A stretch of DNA of 64,000 bases from Arthrobacter sp. (GTDB lineage Bacteria; Actinomycetota; Actinomycetes; Actinomycetales; Micrococcaceae), in assembly GCA_023264815.1 (NCBI GenBank), contig JAHFUZ010000025.1, positions 1 to 64,000 on the forward strand, in the 5' to 3' direction. The position numbers and the translations under genes are program-made. Positions 19,122-27,894 of the stretch are shown here, piece after piece (the stretch's first letter is position 1; each line of letters begins with the position of its first letter). The notes under the pieces were generated by a model. It saw only the letters and a list, made by a program, of their open reading frames with translations. It had not been told where the DNA came from and ran no database searches.

Positions 19122-19216
19122 ACTCCGGATACAGTTAATAGCCGGGCGACGGGGTCTCAGCGATCTGGCGGCAAGAGGTCTGGAATCGGACGAGCTCCCA
19201 TCGACTCGGGCCACAT

Positions 19217-19249
19217 CTATCCACAAAGTTATCCACAGGGATATCCACC
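19217..19249 (+). promoter_or_regulatory. DnaA-box group in the gene-free tract, right
   Basis: CTATCCACA (19217), exact TTATCCACA (19229-19237) and ATATCCACC (19241) follow each other at exactly 12 bp steps in one orientation. The regular helical-scale phasing argues against chance. Confidence 0.7.
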
Positions 19250-20730
19250 GCCGAGTGACAATTCACAGAGACCGCCGAATCCGTCCCTCCGCCCAAACTC
19301 CGAGCCAGCGAAGCAGTCCGGTGTACATCTTGCCGGTGAGATTTTCCGCATGGCGCCGGGTGCTGGACCCTACACGATAACTACGTGGAATGGCGCGGGC
19401 GAAATGCAAACGACAGCCCATAGCGGAAGATGCTCCGACACCAGCAAGTAGTCTGCCAAGCAACTCAGCGAATCTTTCGCTCTCACTCCACAACTCGGCA
19501 AGGGCTATTCGCGTCGGAGGTTACCGGTCCAAATCTCCGAGGCAGCTTCGAGGCCACGCTCCCACACTGCATGCACTGCATACACTGGTCAGTGTAGTTA
19601 CCGTCAGCACCTTCGGCGACGTTGCGGGTAACCAGGGGAGTGGACGCCAGGCCGGCCCAGATGCGGTTGCGACTCCATGATATAGATCATCCAGCCGTTG
19701 GCAGCGTGTGTTAATCCCAGCCCTTAGGCATGACAGGTAGGTCGCTAAGCCATAACCACAAGCGAGGACCCCAGGCCCCGTCCAGGGACTGCGGGTGGGC
19801 TCTGGACACGGCCGCCACACTCACGTCATCAGTCAGCGCCACAGGCCAGGCAGTGGCCATACCGCCGCCGCCAAGACTGAAAGCACACTCGATGCCAGCC
19901 CGGCCGGCTTCGGGTCTGCTCCCACCCATACTCGGATGGGGATGTATAGTCCGGTCACGGCCAATGCCGTTCGGGTTGGCTGCGCGAGACGGCAACCCTC
20001 CTGGCCAACCTCATCATTCGGGGGATTGCCGGAAGAGGAGGAGTCTCCCCGGGACGGCTCTAGAGATGCACTGCACCGTTCGGCCGATGATCGGGCTAGC
20101 CAAGCTCCCTCGAGGCCCTGGCTGAGACACTGAACAGTATCACGGACACTGGACAGTAGCTCGCCGGTGACCGTCGCTGTCATCGAATGGCTAGAGACAA
20201 CACCCCTCTGTCCCGCCAGGGACCAATGCCTGCCCTGAACCACGAACTACAGATGTAGCCAGTACCGCCGACATGGTTGCGGACATGCAGTCTCAGACCT
20301 CTTGAACGCCCCCCGCCGAGAAGAGGCAGCCGGGCACATGTCGATTCGATTTCCCATTGGCAAGGAGTAGACTGCACTCCGTTGTGGGCTCGGCCAACCA
20401 GGTCAATCAGCTCGGTGTCTACCAACGCTGTAAGCCACGTGTCCTGACAGCCTCCACGGCTCCTGGTGTGGCGTTGGACCGCGACTCTAAGTGCCGAATC
20501 TCATCAGCTCACCGTTGCCCCCTGCCAGAGTCAGGCGGCAGTCATAGTCGCCTCCTTCATTCGAAGTAGTGTTTACCGCACCGGTGTCCGCTGTTCCGTT
20601 TCACCGCACCTCGCATCGGGAGCACCCATCACTGTCGAAGCGGCCGTACCCGAGCGCTACTTTTCGCGATGTACTACGCGGACCAACCTGATTCATATTA
20701 GTATCCGTTAGTCGAGCCGAGATGGATCGT

Positions 20731-20744
20731 GTTTCACGTGAAAC
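20731..20744. promoter_or_regulatory. parS site 5 (full 16 bp consensus)
   Basis: TGTTTCACGTGAAACA at 20730-20745, matching the full consensus. Confidence 0.95.
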
Positions 20745-21196
20745 ATTCCTCGATGTACCCGCCTCTACGTCGCGGAAACACGCCATCATGGCCGGAACGG
20801 CGCCGCAACCCACCCCGCTGGTACACCCGCACAGGCCACCTGCAGCACCGGCGCAGTTAGTGATGCAGCCGAGGGTCTTGGGGGTCCTGGAGGAAGCGGC
20901 CGGGGTCCCTGAAAGTCCTGGGGCAATCCACACTCTGCACGGGTTCAAACACCGAATTGGTGCCCCGCAATTCCGAGGCAGTAACAAACTTATGCGACAT
21001 CGCCATAGGGATGCGGTCTCCGCCGCGGGACACTCGTCAGCTCCGTATGAATATGGTGATCTGATCGGGCCGTGCATGAATTGTTCGACCGCGCCATATC
21101 GCGCGATCGCGTCGATCGGCAAAAACTGCAAAAGGAAAGGGAATGAATGCGATGGTTGGCAGATTGGAGGGCATGAGACCGGCCCTTTCCTGCCAT

Positions 21197-21210
21197 GTTT
21201 CACGTGAAAC
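21197..21210. promoter_or_regulatory. parS site 6
   Basis: Exact GTTTCACGTGAAAC with flanks T and C, 466 bp from site 5 and 655 bp from the parS inside the parB terminator. Confidence 0.92.
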
Positions 21211-21425
21211 CAGGGCATCGTATGAAACCCGGCACCAAACGTCCACAAGATAGCTCCTCCCAATGTCCCGGATCTGGGCCGCTGCCCTTGCAGTGCCCGT
21301 CCAACCCCCTGCGGGTTGCTCATACTCCGGCAGAAGTAAGCTGATTACATTGGCAGCATTCCCAGTAACACATCCAACTACGCCCAATTCCGCGAATCGG
21401 ACGCTCTGGGGAGCACAGAATTCTG

Positions 21426-21457
21426 GGCGCCATCGTGTTCAGGCGTCATCGTGTTCA
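21426..21457 (+). repeat. 16 bp tandem duplication
   Basis: GGCGCCATCGTGTTCA is followed directly by GGCGTCATCGTGTTCA; the two units differ at one base. It lies in the gene-free tract and has no coding context. Confidence 0.8.
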
Positions 21458-21714
21458 CCAGAACGTGCATGACGATGTCAACACTTCGGCGAAATGTCGG
21501 TTCGCGTGGCATGTTCGCATATGACGTATCCCTTGAGTTCACGCGCCACACAACATCTGTTGGCATGTGACGCATTACACGACGGCGCCTCACGACAACG
21601 GCAGGTCGTGTGGAGGCGCCCATATCGCCCAAAACCGGTCCGATGTGGACGTTGCCACCAAAGTGCGGTGCTGCCACAGAGGGGCTTATACGGGAGTTTT
21701 TCGGCTACTGGACA

Positions 21715-21737
21715 ATGGACTGGCCAGGCCAGTCCAT
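21715..21737. repeat. 23 bp palindrome in the gene-free tract
   Basis: ATGGACTGGCC and its perfect complement flank a single central A. It could be a protein-binding site or a hairpin; no T-run follows. It lies 127 bp from the parS in the parB terminator. Confidence 0.75.
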
Positions 21738-21852
21738 CGCAGTCTCCAATTCGGTGTTGGGGGAGCCCATCAGAGAAGCCAGCCGTTCGCTGCGAGCTGC
21801 GAACTACGAAAAGCCTGTTACCGACTGCCAACGCCGCAACAGAGCTGACAAA

Positions 21853-21890
21853 AAAGGAGAGTCTGTTTCACGTGAAACAGACTCTCCTTT
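21853..21890 (-). terminator. parB terminator with parS site 7 at its centre
   Basis: A perfect 38 bp palindrome whose centre is the complete 16 bp parS TGTTTCACGTGAAACA (21864-21879), extended by 11 bp arms AAAGGAGAGTC. Read on the minus strand, the direction of parB, it starts 21 bp after the parB stop and runs into a six-base T tract, the layout of a rho-independent terminator. The same bases therefore look like both an RNA terminator and a ParB-binding site. Confidence 0.88.
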
Positions 21891-21910
21891 GAGAGGACGG
21901 GTGCAGGGAA

Positions 21911-23215
21911 CTAGTTTTCAGATCCTGGAGCAAGAACTTCCATGATGCGGTTCAAGTCTTCAACACTCGCAAATTCAATGCTGACCCGGCCCTTTCGGAC
22001 ACCGAGCGAAATCTTCACATTGGTATCCAACCGATCCGACAGGGATGACGCCAGATAGTCCAGACGCTCGTGGCGGGCCCCCGGGCGCGGAATGTTGTTC
22101 TTGGCAGGCTTGGCAGGGTCCTGGTACAGCGTGACGGCTTCCTCCGTGGCCCGCACAGACATGCCTTCCGCGACGATCTTCTGCGCGAGGCGTTCCATGG
22201 CCGCGGCATCCGGCAGGGCAAGGAGGGCACGGGCGTGTCCCGCTGACAGGACACTTGCCGCGACCCGGCGCTGTACCAAGGGCGGAAGCTTCAGCAGACG
22301 CAAAGTGTTGGACACCTGCGGCCGGGAACGCCCGATGCGGTCGGCCAACTGTTCATGGGTGGTCCCAAAGTCTTCCAGCAACTGCTGGTACGCGGCGGCC
22401 TCTTCCAAGGGATTCAGCTGGCTGCGGTGCAGGTTCTCCAGGAGGGCGTCCCTGAGAAGGTCGTCATCGGTGGTGTCCCGGACGATTGCAGGGATGGTTT
22501 CCATCCCTGCGGCCTGAACCGCCCGCCAACGGCGTTCACCCATGACCAACTCGTAGGGTTCTCCACCCTTTTCAGTTGATGTTCGTACCACAATTGGCTG
22601 GAGGACGCCGATTTCACGCACAGAATGAATCAGCTCTGCCATGTCGTCCTCATCGAAGACGGAGCGGGGCTGTTTGCGGTTGGGGTGAATGTCGGTGACG
22701 GGAATCTCTGCGAAACGGACCCCGGGAACCTCTACTAGATCAACACCGTTGTCCGGTTCGCTGTTCTGTACCTCCACTGCGTGCTCCGAAGCACTCAGCT
22801 GCGCAGAGGCCGCCGCGGGAGTTGGCTCAGCAGTGGCAGAAACGCTGTCCGGGGATTCCGACGCGGTCCGGGTTTTGGCGGGGGCCTCGGCCGAAGCTTT
22901 CGCGCCGGCAGGCTTGTCGGCCGCTTTGTCCGGCGACTTCGCGGCGGAGCCGGTCTTCGACGCAACGGCCTTTTCCTGCGATTGATCGTTCGTCAGCGGT
23001 GCCCGCTGAGCAGGAACCGCATCTCCGGCCTCATCCGGTGTGGTCTCACCATTGTCTGCATCGACGGGCGAGGGATCGATCTTCTTCCTGCCTTCCGGAA
23101 AGAAGAGGTCAACGGGCCGCGACACGGTTGCGCCATTGGCCGCCCCGTTACCAGCGGCGGAACTTGGAATGAGTGCGCCAAGACCGCGGCCCAGGCCACG
23201 TCGCTTCTCGCTCAT
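21911..23215 (-). CDS. parB: Chromosome-partitioning protein ParB
   Basis: A 434-residue CTP-dependent parS-binding clamp that loads on the parS sites listed here and organises the origin region for segregation. It opens [19 protein letters not shown], the N-terminal ParA-contact motif. The CTP-binding domain begins near residue 165, with GERRWRA at 226-232. A helix-turn-helix ([20 protein letters not shown]) and a C-terminal dimerisation domain follow. Unlike shorter ParBs (about 280-345 residues), about 115 residues of Ala/Glu/Ser/Pro-rich, probably disordered sequence separate the ParA motif from the core. It lies 66 bp downstream of parA, and its terminator contains parS. Confidence 0.97.
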   Translation of the reverse strand: MSEKRRGLGRGLGALIPSSAAGNGAANGATVSRPVDLFFPEGRKKIDPSPVDADNGETTPDEAGDAVPAQRAPLTNDQSQEKAVASKTGSAAKSPDKAADKPAGAKASAEAPAKTRTASESPDSVSATAEPTPAAASAQLSASEHAVEVQNSEPDNGVDLVEVPGVRFAEIPVTDIHPNRKQPRSVFDEDDMAELIHSVREIGVLQPIVVRTSTEKGGEPYELVMGERRWRAVQAAGMETIPAIVRDTTDDDLLRDALLENLHRSQLNPLEEAAAYQQLLEDFGTTHEQLADRIGRSRPQVSNTLRLLKLPPLVQRRVAASVLSAGHARALLALPDAAAMERLAQKIVAEGMSVRATEEAVTLYQDPAKPAKNNIPRPGARHERLDYLASSLSDRLDTNVKISLGVRKGRVSIEFASVEDLNRIMEVLAPGSEN

Positions 23216-23281
23216 GGATAAATCCCTCCGATGGAAGAGTCCGGTAATGCCGGACTCCGGTTGTTGCAGTTCTTGAAGATT

Positions 23282-24349
23282 CTAGCGCTCAGCAATTTCC
23301 GCTGCGGCTTCCAGATAAGACAGGGCTCCACTGGAGGAAGGATCGTACGTCATAACAGTCTGCTGGTAGCTCGGAGCTTCCGAAATGCGCACCGAACGGG
23401 GAACTACAGCACCCAGGACCTGGTCCGGGAAGTGCTGGCGGACCTCCGCGGCAACTTGGGCTGCAAGGTTGGTCCTGCCGTCGTACATGGTGAGGAGAAT
23501 CGTGGAGACCACCAGCTCAGCGTTGAGGTGTTTCTGGATCATCTCGATGTTCTTCAGAAGCTGGCTCAGGCCCTCCAGGGCGTAGTACTCGCACTGGATG
23601 GGGATGAGGACTTCGCCGGCTGCGCAGAACGCGTTGACCGTCAGCAGCCCCAGGCTCGGCGGGCAGTCGATGAAGATGTAGTCCAGGCGCTCTTCGCCAT
23701 TCTTGGCCCGGGCCTTGGCATAAACATCAATGGCCCTGCGCAACCGCTGTTCGCGGGCTACGAGGGAAACAAGCTCAATCTCTGCACCGGCCAGATGGAT
23801 GGTGGCGGGCGCACAAATGAGGTTGTCGATATCCGGGCATGGGGCCACAACATCGGCCAGGGGGAAGTCGTTGATCAGGACGTCATAGATACTGTCCACA
23901 TCGGCATGGTGTTCCACGCCAAGGGCTGTGGACGCGTTGCCCTGGGGGTCAATATCGATGACCAGGACGTTCAGGCCGGCGGCGGCCAGGGCTGCGGCGA
24001 TGTTTACCGTGGTGGTGGTCTTGCCAACGCCACCCTTTTGGTTGGATACCGTAAAAATCCTGGTCTTATCCGGCTTCGGCAGCTTTCGGCCCAGCAGGCG
24101 TTCCCGGCGCTTCGTTTCGTGGGCAAGTTCCCGGGCGATGGGGCTGGAATCATCCATGGTATCGATGACATTGGTCTTGCCATCACTTGTTGTTTCACGT
24201 GAAACCGAGGCAAAAGTTGCAATGTCTGCAACCGGACTTGGGTGAGTTTCCCCTCGCACCGGTGCGGAACCCATGCCAGCAACTGATCGTGCTGACCCCA
24301 AAGACACAAACGGGGGGATCCGTCGTGTGGAGGCTTCGCTACTGGTCAC
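23282..24349 (-). CDS. parA: Chromosome-partitioning ATPase ParA (Soj)
   Basis: A 355-residue ParA/Soj ATPase that moves ParB-bound origins. The deviant Walker A KGGVGKT is at residues 105-111, with VIDIDPQGNAST and a FIDCPPSLGLLT segment as the following nucleotide-binding motifs. Typical ParAs have the P-loop within the first 20 residues, so about 90 residues are an N-terminal extension if the ATG at 24349 is used. Part of that extension is dictated by DNA: an exact parS core (24192-24205) encodes V-S-R-E-T at residues 49-53. Later starts, such as the ATG before DDSSPIARELAH, are possible. The stop lies 66 bp before the parB start. Confidence 0.95.
   Translation of the reverse strand: MTSSEASTRRIPPFVSLGSARSVAGMGSAPVRGETHPSPVADIATFASVSRETTSDGKTNVIDTMDDSSPIARELAHETKRRERLLGRKLPKPDKTRIFTVSNQKGGVGKTTTTVNIAAALAAAGLNVLVIDIDPQGNASTALGVEHHADVDSIYDVLINDFPLADVVAPCPDIDNLICAPATIHLAGAEIELVSLVAREQRLRRAIDVYAKARAKNGEERLDYIFIDCPPSLGLLTVNAFCAAGEVLIPIQCEYYALEGLSQLLKNIEMIQKHLNAELVVSTILLTMYDGRTNLAAQVAAEVRQHFPDQVLGAVVPRSVRISEAPSYQQTVMTYDPSSSGALSYLEAAAEIAER
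24192..24205. promoter_or_regulatory. parS site 8, inside parA
   Basis: Exact GTTTCACGTGAAAC with flanks T and C within the 5' coding part of parA. It is the copy nearest to oriC, about 3.7 kb from the first oriC DnaA box. Confidence 0.93.
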
Positions 24350-24435
24350 TGGGACACACTCACTCTCATTCAGCCTTTGCTGCCGATGTCTAGCCTAACC
24401 GCTCAAGCCCGCTGCCCAATGTCACCGGGCCCGGG

Positions 24436-25086
24436 CTACGCGATCTTTTGCGACTTCTTGACGACGATGCGGACAACGGTGGTGGGTTCCTCAAGCAGGC
24501 TCTCACCAACAGTCACTACGGACGTCTGGATACCGCCCAACTTGCGGATAACTTTGGCTGCCTTTTCAATTTCCTCGCCGGCGCTGCGGCCCTTGATGGC
24601 CACAACCTCACCCTTGCCTGCAAGCAGGGGAATCGTCAGCCCCGCGAGGTTGGTCAGGGCAGACACTGCACGGGCCGTCACCACATCAGCGTCCACCATG
24701 CCCACCGCGAGTTCCGCGCGGGTCCGCATGATCGTGACATTGGTCAGGCCCAGATCGTCCACCACTTCCTGGAGCCAGATGACCCTGCGCTCAAGCGGCT
24801 CGATCAGCGTCAGCTCCAGGTCCGGCCGGGCAATGGCAAGGCACAGACCGGGGAGCCCCGCGCCGCTTCCGACATCGGCCACATGGCTGCCGTGTGCGAT
24901 CTCACTTTCGATGACCGCACAGTTGAGGACGTGCCGGCTCCAGAGCCGGGGAACCTCGCGTGGCCCGATCAGCCCGCGTTCGGTTCCTGACGTGGCCAGG
25001 TGCTCCACATAGCGCTTAGCGAGGTCCAGGCGGTCGCCGAAGATCTTCTCAGCCGCCAGCAGTTCAGCTGCCGTGATATCAACCAT
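24436..25086 (-). CDS. rsmG: 16S rRNA (guanine-N7) methyltransferase RsmG/GidB
   Basis: A 216-residue SAM-dependent methyltransferase that makes m7G in the 530 loop region of 16S rRNA. The SAM-binding motif is HVADVGSGAGLPGLCLAI, followed by the family's LIEPLERRVIWLQEV and the VVTARAVSALTNL segment. The ATG at 25086 gives the usual length; a longer frame to 25209 overlaps the end of the Jag gene. It is part of the rpmH-to-parB minus-strand block, with 16 bp separating it from jag. Confidence 0.95.
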   Translation of the reverse strand: MVDITAAELLAAEKIFGDRLDLAKRYVEHLATSGTERGLIGPREVPRLWSRHVLNCAVIESEIAHGSHVADVGSGAGLPGLCLAIARPDLELTLIEPLERRVIWLQEVVDDLGLTNVTIMRTRAELAVGMVDADVVTARAVSALTNLAGLTIPLLAGKGEVVAIKGRSAGEEIEKAAKVIRKLGGIQTSVVTVGESLLEEPTTVVRIVVKKSQKIA

Positions 25087-25102
25087 GATTAGCGGCACTT
25101 CT

Positions 25103-25684
25103 CTAGTCGGCGGATACGACGATGTGGCGGCCGGCGCCTTCGCCTTCGGACTCGCTGACCAGGCCAAGGTCAGCAACGGCGTCGTGAACAATCTTGCGTT
25201 CGTACGCACTCATCGGTTCCAGGGCCACAGCCTTGCCGGACTCCTTGACGGCAGCTGCCGCGTCCTCGGCGATCTTCTGGAGATGCCCTGCACGCTGCTG
25301 GCGGTACCCGTTGATGTCGAGCACAAGGCGTGAACGGTTCTCGGTGGCCGAAAGCACGGACAGCCGGGTCAGTTCCTGAAGGGCTTCAAGGACCTCGCCG
25401 TCTTCGCCCACCAGGGCGTCAAGGCTGTCGGTCTCTTCCTCGGCAACGATGGAGATGTAGGTGCGGCCGTTCCGGACCTCGATGTCAATGTCGCCGTCGA
25501 TGTCCGCGATGTCCAGGAGTTCCTCCAGGTAATCTGCCGCGACGTCACCTTCCTCTTCAAGGCGGCTCGCAGCAGTCCCCTTGGGGTTCTCATCGGTGTC
25601 TGTTGAGTCAGTGTCCGTCGAGGCTTCGTCCTGATCGGCAATGATCTCGTCGGAGAGGGCGTGTTCGGTGCTTTCGGCTGACAT
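25103..25684 (-). CDS. jag: RNA-binding protein KhpB/Jag (KH and R3H domains)
   Basis: A 193-residue RNA-binding protein. The first 50 residues are highly acidic and probably disordered. A KH domain follows, with the GEDGEVLEALQELTRL segment in place of the usual GxxG region, then an R3H domain containing SAYERKIVHDAVAD and ending SEGEGAGRHIVVS. The Jag_N domain of some Firmicute homologues is lacking, as is usual in actinobacteria. Its ATG shares one base with the yidC stop (TAATG), implying tight coupling. Homologues are linked to cell division and small-RNA control; the target here is unknown. Confidence 0.93.
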   Translation of the reverse strand: MSAESTEHALSDEIIADQDEASTDTDSTDTDENPKGTAASRLEEEGDVAADYLEELLDIADIDGDIDIEVRNGRTYISIVAEEETDSLDALVGEDGEVLEALQELTRLSVLSATENRSRLVLDINGYRQQRAGHLQKIAEDAAAAVKESGKAVALEPMSAYERKIVHDAVADLGLVSESEGEGAGRHIVVSAD

Positions 25685-26664
25685 TACTTCTTCTTCCTGT
25701 TCTTACGCTGGGGCTGTACGCGCTGTCCCTTTTGCTCGATAACCGCGGCGGCGGCAGCTGCCTCCGCTTCGGCGTCGGCCTTCTTCCCGCCCAGAATGGG
25801 CAGTGCCGGCAGGCCCTTGGCCGCACGGCGCTCGGCGAGTGCCTTGGCTGCGGGGGAACCCGGCGTCGGCATGCGGCGGATGACGAAGAACTGCTGCGCC
25901 ATGGTCCAGAGGTTGGTGGTGGTCCAGTAGATCAGGACACCGATGGGGAAGTTGATGCCGCCCACACCGAACACGATCGGCAGGATGTAGAGCATCATCT
26001 TCTGCTGGCGCATAAACGGGCTGGCCATGGCTTCTTCAGACATGTTCTTGGCCATGATCTGCTTCTGCGTGATGAACTGCGAGGCCGTCATGGCCAGAAT
26101 CATCACGATCGAGAGGATCCAGGTGGCAGTGACGCTGCCACCTGCGGGTGTGCCATGCAGAAGGGTTGCAGAAAGCGGAGCACCGAAGATGCTGGATTCG
26201 TCGAACTGCACCACCTGGTCGTGGCTCATCGCACCGACGCCCACACCAGCCTTGGCGTTGGAACTGATGCCGGAGAGCACCTGGAAGAGCGCGAAGAAGA
26301 ACGGCATCTGGATCAGCATGGGCAGGCAGGCCGAGAACGGGTTGGTGCCGTGCTTCTTGTACATGGCCATCTGCTCCTGCGCCATGGCCTGGCGGGAGAG
26401 CTGGTCGGTTTTGCCCTTGTACTTGTCCTGGAGCTTCTTCAGGTCCGGCTGCAGGAGCTGCATGCCGCGCTGGGCCTTGATCTGCTTGACGAACACGGGG
26501 ATCAGGGCGGCACGGATCACCAACACCAGCCCGATGATGGACAGGGTCCAGGTCCAGCCGTTGGCCGCAGGCAGGCCAATAGCAGTCAGGCCCTCGTGGA
26601 AGCCCACCATGATGATGGAAACCAGCCACTTGAACGGAAACATGATTGTTTCAAAGAAGTCCAT
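25684..26664 (-). CDS. yidC: Membrane protein insertase YidC
   Basis: A 326-residue YidC/Oxa1 insertase with about five transmembrane segments: a first helix near residue 10, one near 35-55, then a positively charged coiled-coil loop (KQIKAQRGMQLLQPDLKKLQDKYKG) and three C-terminal helices. The Arg at about residue 52 sits in the conserved hydrophilic-groove position. The C-terminal tail is Ala-rich then strongly basic (QRVQPQRKNRKKK), typical of ribosome-binding tails. It lacks the large N-terminal periplasmic domain of proteobacterial YidC. Start ATG 26664 follows AGGGA. Confidence 0.95.
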   Translation of the reverse strand: MDFFETIMFPFKWLVSIIMVGFHEGLTAIGLPAANGWTWTLSIIGLVLVIRAALIPVFVKQIKAQRGMQLLQPDLKKLQDKYKGKTDQLSRQAMAQEQMAMYKKHGTNPFSACLPMLIQMPFFFALFQVLSGISSNAKAGVGVGAMSHDQVVQFDESSIFGAPLSATLLHGTPAGGSVTATWILSIVMILAMTASQFITQKQIMAKNMSEEAMASPFMRQQKMMLYILPIVFGVGGINFPIGVLIYWTTTNLWTMAQQFFVIRRMPTPGSPAAKALAERRAAKGLPALPILGGKKADAEAEAAAAAAVIEQKGQRVQPQRKNRKKK

Positions 26665-26680
26665 ACGATATCCCTATTCG

Positions 26681-27076
26681 TCAGGCCGCAGAGCGGCCTT
26701 CTCCATCAGTCTGAGCAGCCAGGTACTTGTCCGGGTTGTTCAGCACAACAATTGTGGGGGTCCGGTCATCGGGCCAGTGGCGGTGGCCGGCGGGGACGTG
26801 GTCCACACCGCCGGCATTCCACGGATGGCAGCGCGCCAACCGGCGGGCAGCAAGCCAGCTGCCTTTAACCGCACCGTGGACCGTGATCGCTTCGAGGGCA
26901 TAGGCCGAGCATGAAGGGAAGAAGCGGCAGACTTGGCCGTACAAGGGGGAAATCACCTTGCGGTAGGCCATCAGCAGCAGAATGAGGATGTTCCGGGGCA
27001 GGTCCCAGACGAACCTGAACACAGCCGCAACACCAGGATGAAGAGAATGGACGACGGCGGCTGTCACGTTACGCAC
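26681..27076 (-). CDS. yidD: Membrane protein insertion efficiency factor YidD
   Basis: A 131-residue small protein of the YidD family. The diagnostic block is clear: YRKVISPLYGQVCRFFPSCS, then SAYALEAI and the RRLARCHPWNAGGVDHVP segment, with three conserved cysteines. The N-terminal 35 residues and the C-terminal tail are longer than in enterobacterial YidD. The GTG start at 27076 overlaps the rnpA stop by 8 bp, and the gene lies 16 bp upstream of yidC, so insertase and helper are made from one transcript. Confidence 0.93.
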   Translation of the reverse strand: MRNVTAAVVHSLHPGVAAVFRFVWDLPRNILILLLMAYRKVISPLYGQVCRFFPSCSAYALEAITVHGAVKGSWLAARRLARCHPWNAGGVDHVPAGHRHWPDDRTPTIVVLNNPDKYLAAQTDGEGRSAA

Positions 27077-27479
27077 GCGGTGTCCCTTCCTGTGTTGTAC
27101 CGGTTGAACCGTTTACAGCAGCCCGCGGAAGGCGGCTGCCCAACCGGTTCGTTGTCGATTCCAGTGCTGCGTTGTAGTCTGCCAGCAGTTGGTCCCAGCT
27201 GGCAGCCGCGGACGCAGGCAGTGCCCGGACCACTATGGCGAACCCGGTACCGTACTCGCGCAGCGAGGCAGCACCGGCTTCCCTCAGTCTCCTCTTAACG
27301 AGGTTCCTGACCACAGCGTTCCCGACACCCTTGGAAACGATGAACCCGATCCGGCTGGGTTCGTCGGCAGCAAGAGCTGCCGCATATAACACTACGTTCC
27401 GGCGCCCATTGCGGACACCGGAACGTACGGTTGTTGAAAAATCAGTTGCAGTCCTCAAACGGTTCCGGGTGGCCAGCAC
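27069..27479 (-). CDS. rnpA: Ribonuclease P protein component
   Basis: A 136-residue basic protein, the protein subunit of RNase P that helps the catalytic RNA trim tRNA 5' ends. The RNR-type motif is NAVVRNLVKRRLREA, after the FIVSKGVGNAV segment. GTG start at 27479. It follows rpmH after a 40 bp spacer and overlaps yidD by 8 bp. The RNA subunit gene is not in this window. Confidence 0.94.
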   Translation of the reverse strand: MLATRNRLRTATDFSTTVRSGVRNGRRNVVLYAAALAADEPSRIGFIVSKGVGNAVVRNLVKRRLREAGAASLREYGTGFAIVVRALPASAAASWDQLLADYNAALESTTNRLGSRLPRAAVNGSTGTTQEGTPRA

Positions 27480-27519
27480 CTTAAACTCGCAAAGAAATGT
27501 AAACCGACGAGTCAGTTAT

Positions 27520-27657
27520 TTAGGCCGACAGTTCGGTGCGGCCCTTGCCACGACGGGCTGCCAGGATGGCGCGGCCGGCACGGGTACGCATACGAAGGCG
27601 GAAGCCGTGCTTCTTGGCTCGACGGCGGTTATTCGGCTGAAAAGTCCGCTTGCTCAC
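27520..27657 (-). CDS. rpmH: 50S ribosomal protein L34
   Basis: A 45-residue, very basic protein that fits L34 along its whole length: it starts [18 protein letters not shown] and continues [20 protein letters not shown]. Start is GTG at 27657 behind GGAG. It is the first gene of the minus-strand block leading to parB, and faces dnaA across the left half of oriC, the standard bacterial arrangement. Confidence 0.97.
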   Translation of the reverse strand: MSKRTFQPNNRRRAKKHGFRLRMRTRAGRAILAARRGKGRTELSA

Positions 27658-27894
27658 GTTAGTTACTCCAGTGGATCAAAGGTGCGCCCACCCGATCAGT
27701 AATTGGGAAGAACTGGCCGACGCTAAGTTTTGTATATGCACGCTTCCCCCGGCTGCTCAAACGCAGTGCGTCAGAGAGATTCAGATGGGGGCAGAAAGCG
27801 CACACAAAGGACTTCACAACATTAGGGCAAATTCCGCCTCCGAGTCAAACCGGAGGGCGCCTCACTGCCTTCCGCAAGCTGTGGCTAACCGCCC

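Larger units (their letters stand above)
16664..21852. other. Gene-free origin-proximal tract with parS and DnaA boxes
   Basis: No open frame in this 5.2 kb stretch has a recognisable domain, GC-rich third codon positions or a good ribosome site; the longest frames (161-240 codons) overlap each other on opposite strands and read as noise. Base composition is visibly less GC-rich than in the genes: a hand count of 19441-19500 gives 32 G+C in 60. It contains six exact copies of the 14 bp parS core, two groups of DnaA boxes, one 16 bp tandem repeat and one 23 bp palindrome, each listed separately. In mycobacteria the same place between trxC and parB holds cwlM and one further gene; neither is visible here. 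No tRNA or transposase remnant was seen. Confidence 0.8.

Noticed and set aside
20601..21323. Frames of 240 (minus) and 161 (plus) codons in the parS tract
   Set aside because: They overlap each other on opposite strands, have no ribosome site, no domain and no GC-rich third positions, and contain V-S-R-E-T or F-H-V-K-H only because they cross parS sites.
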